NCBI RefSeq assembly: GCF_017086405.1
Contig: NZ_CP070973.1
Location: forward strand, 3,070,739 to 3,134,738
Direction of reading: 5' to 3'
DNA from: Mycobacterium gordonae
GTDB lineage: Bacteria > Actinomycetota > Actinomycetes > Mycobacteriales > Mycobacteriaceae
DNA: 64,000 nt
Within the stretch, counting starts at the first letter, position 1, and every line of letters starts with the position of its first letter. Position numbers and translations under genes: made by a program. Below the pieces are notes generated by a model. It worked only from the letters and a program-made list of their open reading frames with translations, was not told the DNA's origin and did no database searches. Below, in pieces: positions 62,839-64,000 of the stretch.

Positions 62839-63853
62839 GCCGCTCGGTCACCGCGCGCGCCGACCGGATGGCCGATCGTGCCTCCTGCAAGATCTTAGCC
62901 GGATGCTGCTCATCCAACTCGCCCAGTCGGTTATACCGCTCGACACCGAATCCCGCTGATTCCACACGGATTCCGAACGGTAACGCCAACGTCCGCAGCG
63001 CCTCGAAGTGCAGGTAGGGAACCACCGGTTGGCCGGTCACCAGCAGACACGTCGACCGCTGCATGCCCACCGTCTGCGCGGCGAAAGTGTACGTGTCGCC
63101 GGAGTTCGCCCGACGGTTGTCCGGGTCGGGGGACGGTGTCTCCAACAGGGTTACCGGCACACCCACGTCGTTGCTTTCCGGCGGTAATCGCCAGACCGCC
63201 CGGTCGCGGTGCGGCCGATCAAGCCGTCGGCGTGCATGTTGCTGAATTTCTCGGATGTCCAGCCCCAGCGCTTCACCGGCCGCGCCCGCCAGCAGGTCGA
63301 ATTCCGTGCGGGCCAGTGGCGCAATGGCGGCCACGGCGTCTCGCTCAGAATCCATCAGTTCGCGCGAGGCTGCTGCCAACACGACGTGACCGATGCGCCG
63401 TCCCGTCGCGATCTCCCGTGCGTAGGCGACCCGCAGCAGGTTGGTGTAGCGGCCGCCGCCGATGACCAGGATGTAGTCGAAATCGTCTGCCCTGGGCATC
63501 GACTGACCGATGAGGCCGAGTTCGTCGGCGAGCGCCACAATCCGGTCCAGCTGGGCTGCGGGCACATCGAGACGGGGGATCAGCCATCGCACCGCGCCCG
63601 CGGCGTCCTGGTTGTGTACCCGGCCGGCACCTGCTCGTGCCTGGGCCCGGTAGTTCCATACGTTGCTGAACTCGTCGAGCCACGCCAACCGCGCGACGAG
63701 GCCCAGGTCAGACGGAACGGCTCCGCCGAACATCGTCACCAGCTGAGTCAGGGCCGGATGGGTGGCCCAAGCTTCGATCTCCTGGCGAACTTCGGTCGCG
63801 AACTCGCCGCCCGAGTGCTCGACGTCAGCGGGTCCGTTATTCGACGGAGACAC
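62822..63853 (-). CDS. conserved protein of unknown function
   Basis: A 343-residue protein that I do not recognise. It has an alpha/beta core: [23 protein letters not shown] looks like a nucleotide- or phosphate-binding strand-turn-helix, and [23 protein letters not shown] is a second strand-helix unit, reminiscent in layout of the DUF218/YdcF fold. That comparison is weak. GTG 63853 is preceded by a GGGGGA stretch. There is no signal peptide or membrane helix. Its 3' end overlaps the GT2-M23 gene by 17 bp (convergent). It lies outside the LOS functions and may belong with the next locus. Confidence 0.7.
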   Translation of the reverse strand: MSPSNNGPADVEHSGGEFATEVRQEIEAWATHPALTQLVTMFGGAVPSDLGLVARLAWLDEFSNVWNYRAQARAGAGRVHNQDAAGAVRWLIPRLDVPAAQLDRIVALADELGLIGQSMPRADDFDYILVIGGGRYTNLLRVAYAREIATGRRIGHVVLAAASRELMDSERDAVAAIAPLARTEFDLLAGAAGEALGLDIREIQQHARRRLDRPHRDRAVWRLPPESNDVGVPVTLLETPSPDPDNRRANSGDTYTFAAQTVGMQRSTCLLVTGQPVVPYLHFEALRTLALPFGIRVESAGFGVERYNRLGELDEQHPAKILQEARSAIRSARAVTERLTQGR

Positions 63854-64000
63854 CGAGCATTCCCCCTGTCGGCCGTTGGTGCAGCACCCCTATCGGCCAC
63901 CGTACGTGTTGGGCTCGGCTAACCTCGCGAGCCACGTCGGCTCAGTAAGCTGTAACCCGTTCAGCGAAGAACGGCTTGGAACGCGGGGGGCTTTGCGCGG
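63854..64000. other. right-edge intergenic region
   Basis: 147 bp upstream of the unknown minus-strand gene, running to the window end. The plus strand contains TAAGCT, which could be a -10 for a gene beyond the edge. No coding sequence is seen. Confidence 0.3.

Noticed and set aside
1..64000. Mobile elements, CRISPR arrays, tRNA and rRNA genes
   Set aside because: No transposase-like protein, terminal repeats, spaced direct repeats, cloverleaf-like tRNA or rRNA segment was seen; the only large repeats are the paralogous PKS, FAAL, PapA and GT1 genes.

Overview
The window is a high-GC actinobacterial chromosome segment, almost certainly from a Mycobacterium. It carries MmpL, PapA, FadD-type fatty-acyl-AMP ligase (FAAL) and Mas/Pks5-type synthase genes. 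As I recall it, the gene order from about 4.8 kb to 61.6 kb follows M. tuberculosis Rv1511 to Rv1536 (gmdA, epiA, several sugar-modifying genes, fadD25, mmpL12, wbbL2, pks5, papA, fadD24, Rv1531, Rv1533, Rv1535, ileS). In mycobacteria that make lipooligosaccharide (LOS, a polyacylated trehalose glycolipid), this is the LOS locus. I cannot name the species from sequence alone.

Layout. (1) 0-13.7 kb, sugar module: family-2 glycosyltransferases, SAM methyltransferases, a GtrA-type flippase, a polyprenyl-dependent membrane glycosyltransferase, GDP-mannose dehydratase and epimerase/reductase, a Sap/Gap-like membrane protein and a condensation-like acyltransferase. (2) 13.7-23.5 kb: fadD25, mmpL12, a methyltransferase, two paralogous GT1 glycosyltransferases and a rhamnosyltransferase-like gene (wbbL2). 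(3) 23.5-53.6 kb: four tandem, same-strand, fully reducing type I PKS genes of about 2,100 residues each, interleaved with two full-length papA genes. M. tuberculosis keeps one pks5 and a papA4 remnant here. (4) 53.7-57.2 kb: fadD24, an AhpD/carboxymuconolactone-decarboxylase-like gene and a nitronate-monooxygenase-like gene. (5) 57.2-64 kb: an M-box Mg2+ riboswitch, a 26-codon upstream ORF, the Rv1535-like small gene, a large hairpin, a translational T-box, ileS, a glycosyltransferase fused to a degenerate M23 domain, and an unknown gene.

How it fits together (inference from family knowledge): FAALs activate fatty acids as adenylates for the PKSs. The PKSs extend them with methylmalonyl units into methyl-branched acids, and PapA proteins esterify these onto the trehalose core. 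The glycosyltransferases, deoxysugar enzymes and methyltransferases build the oligosaccharide, and MmpL12 and the Sap-like protein help export.

Main points of interest: the fourfold PKS expansion; a one-base frameshift at the 5' end of the second PKS; a Thr-to-Pro change in the EAHGTGT motif of the third; a 389-bp tract identical between PKS 2 and 3, indicating recent gene conversion; duplicated PKS promoters with a shared 24-bp element and Crp-like palindromes; the stacked M-box/uORF/T-box control region; and the GT2-M23 fusion whose peptidase domain has lost both catalytic histidines. I saw no insertion sequence, CRISPR array, tRNA or rRNA.
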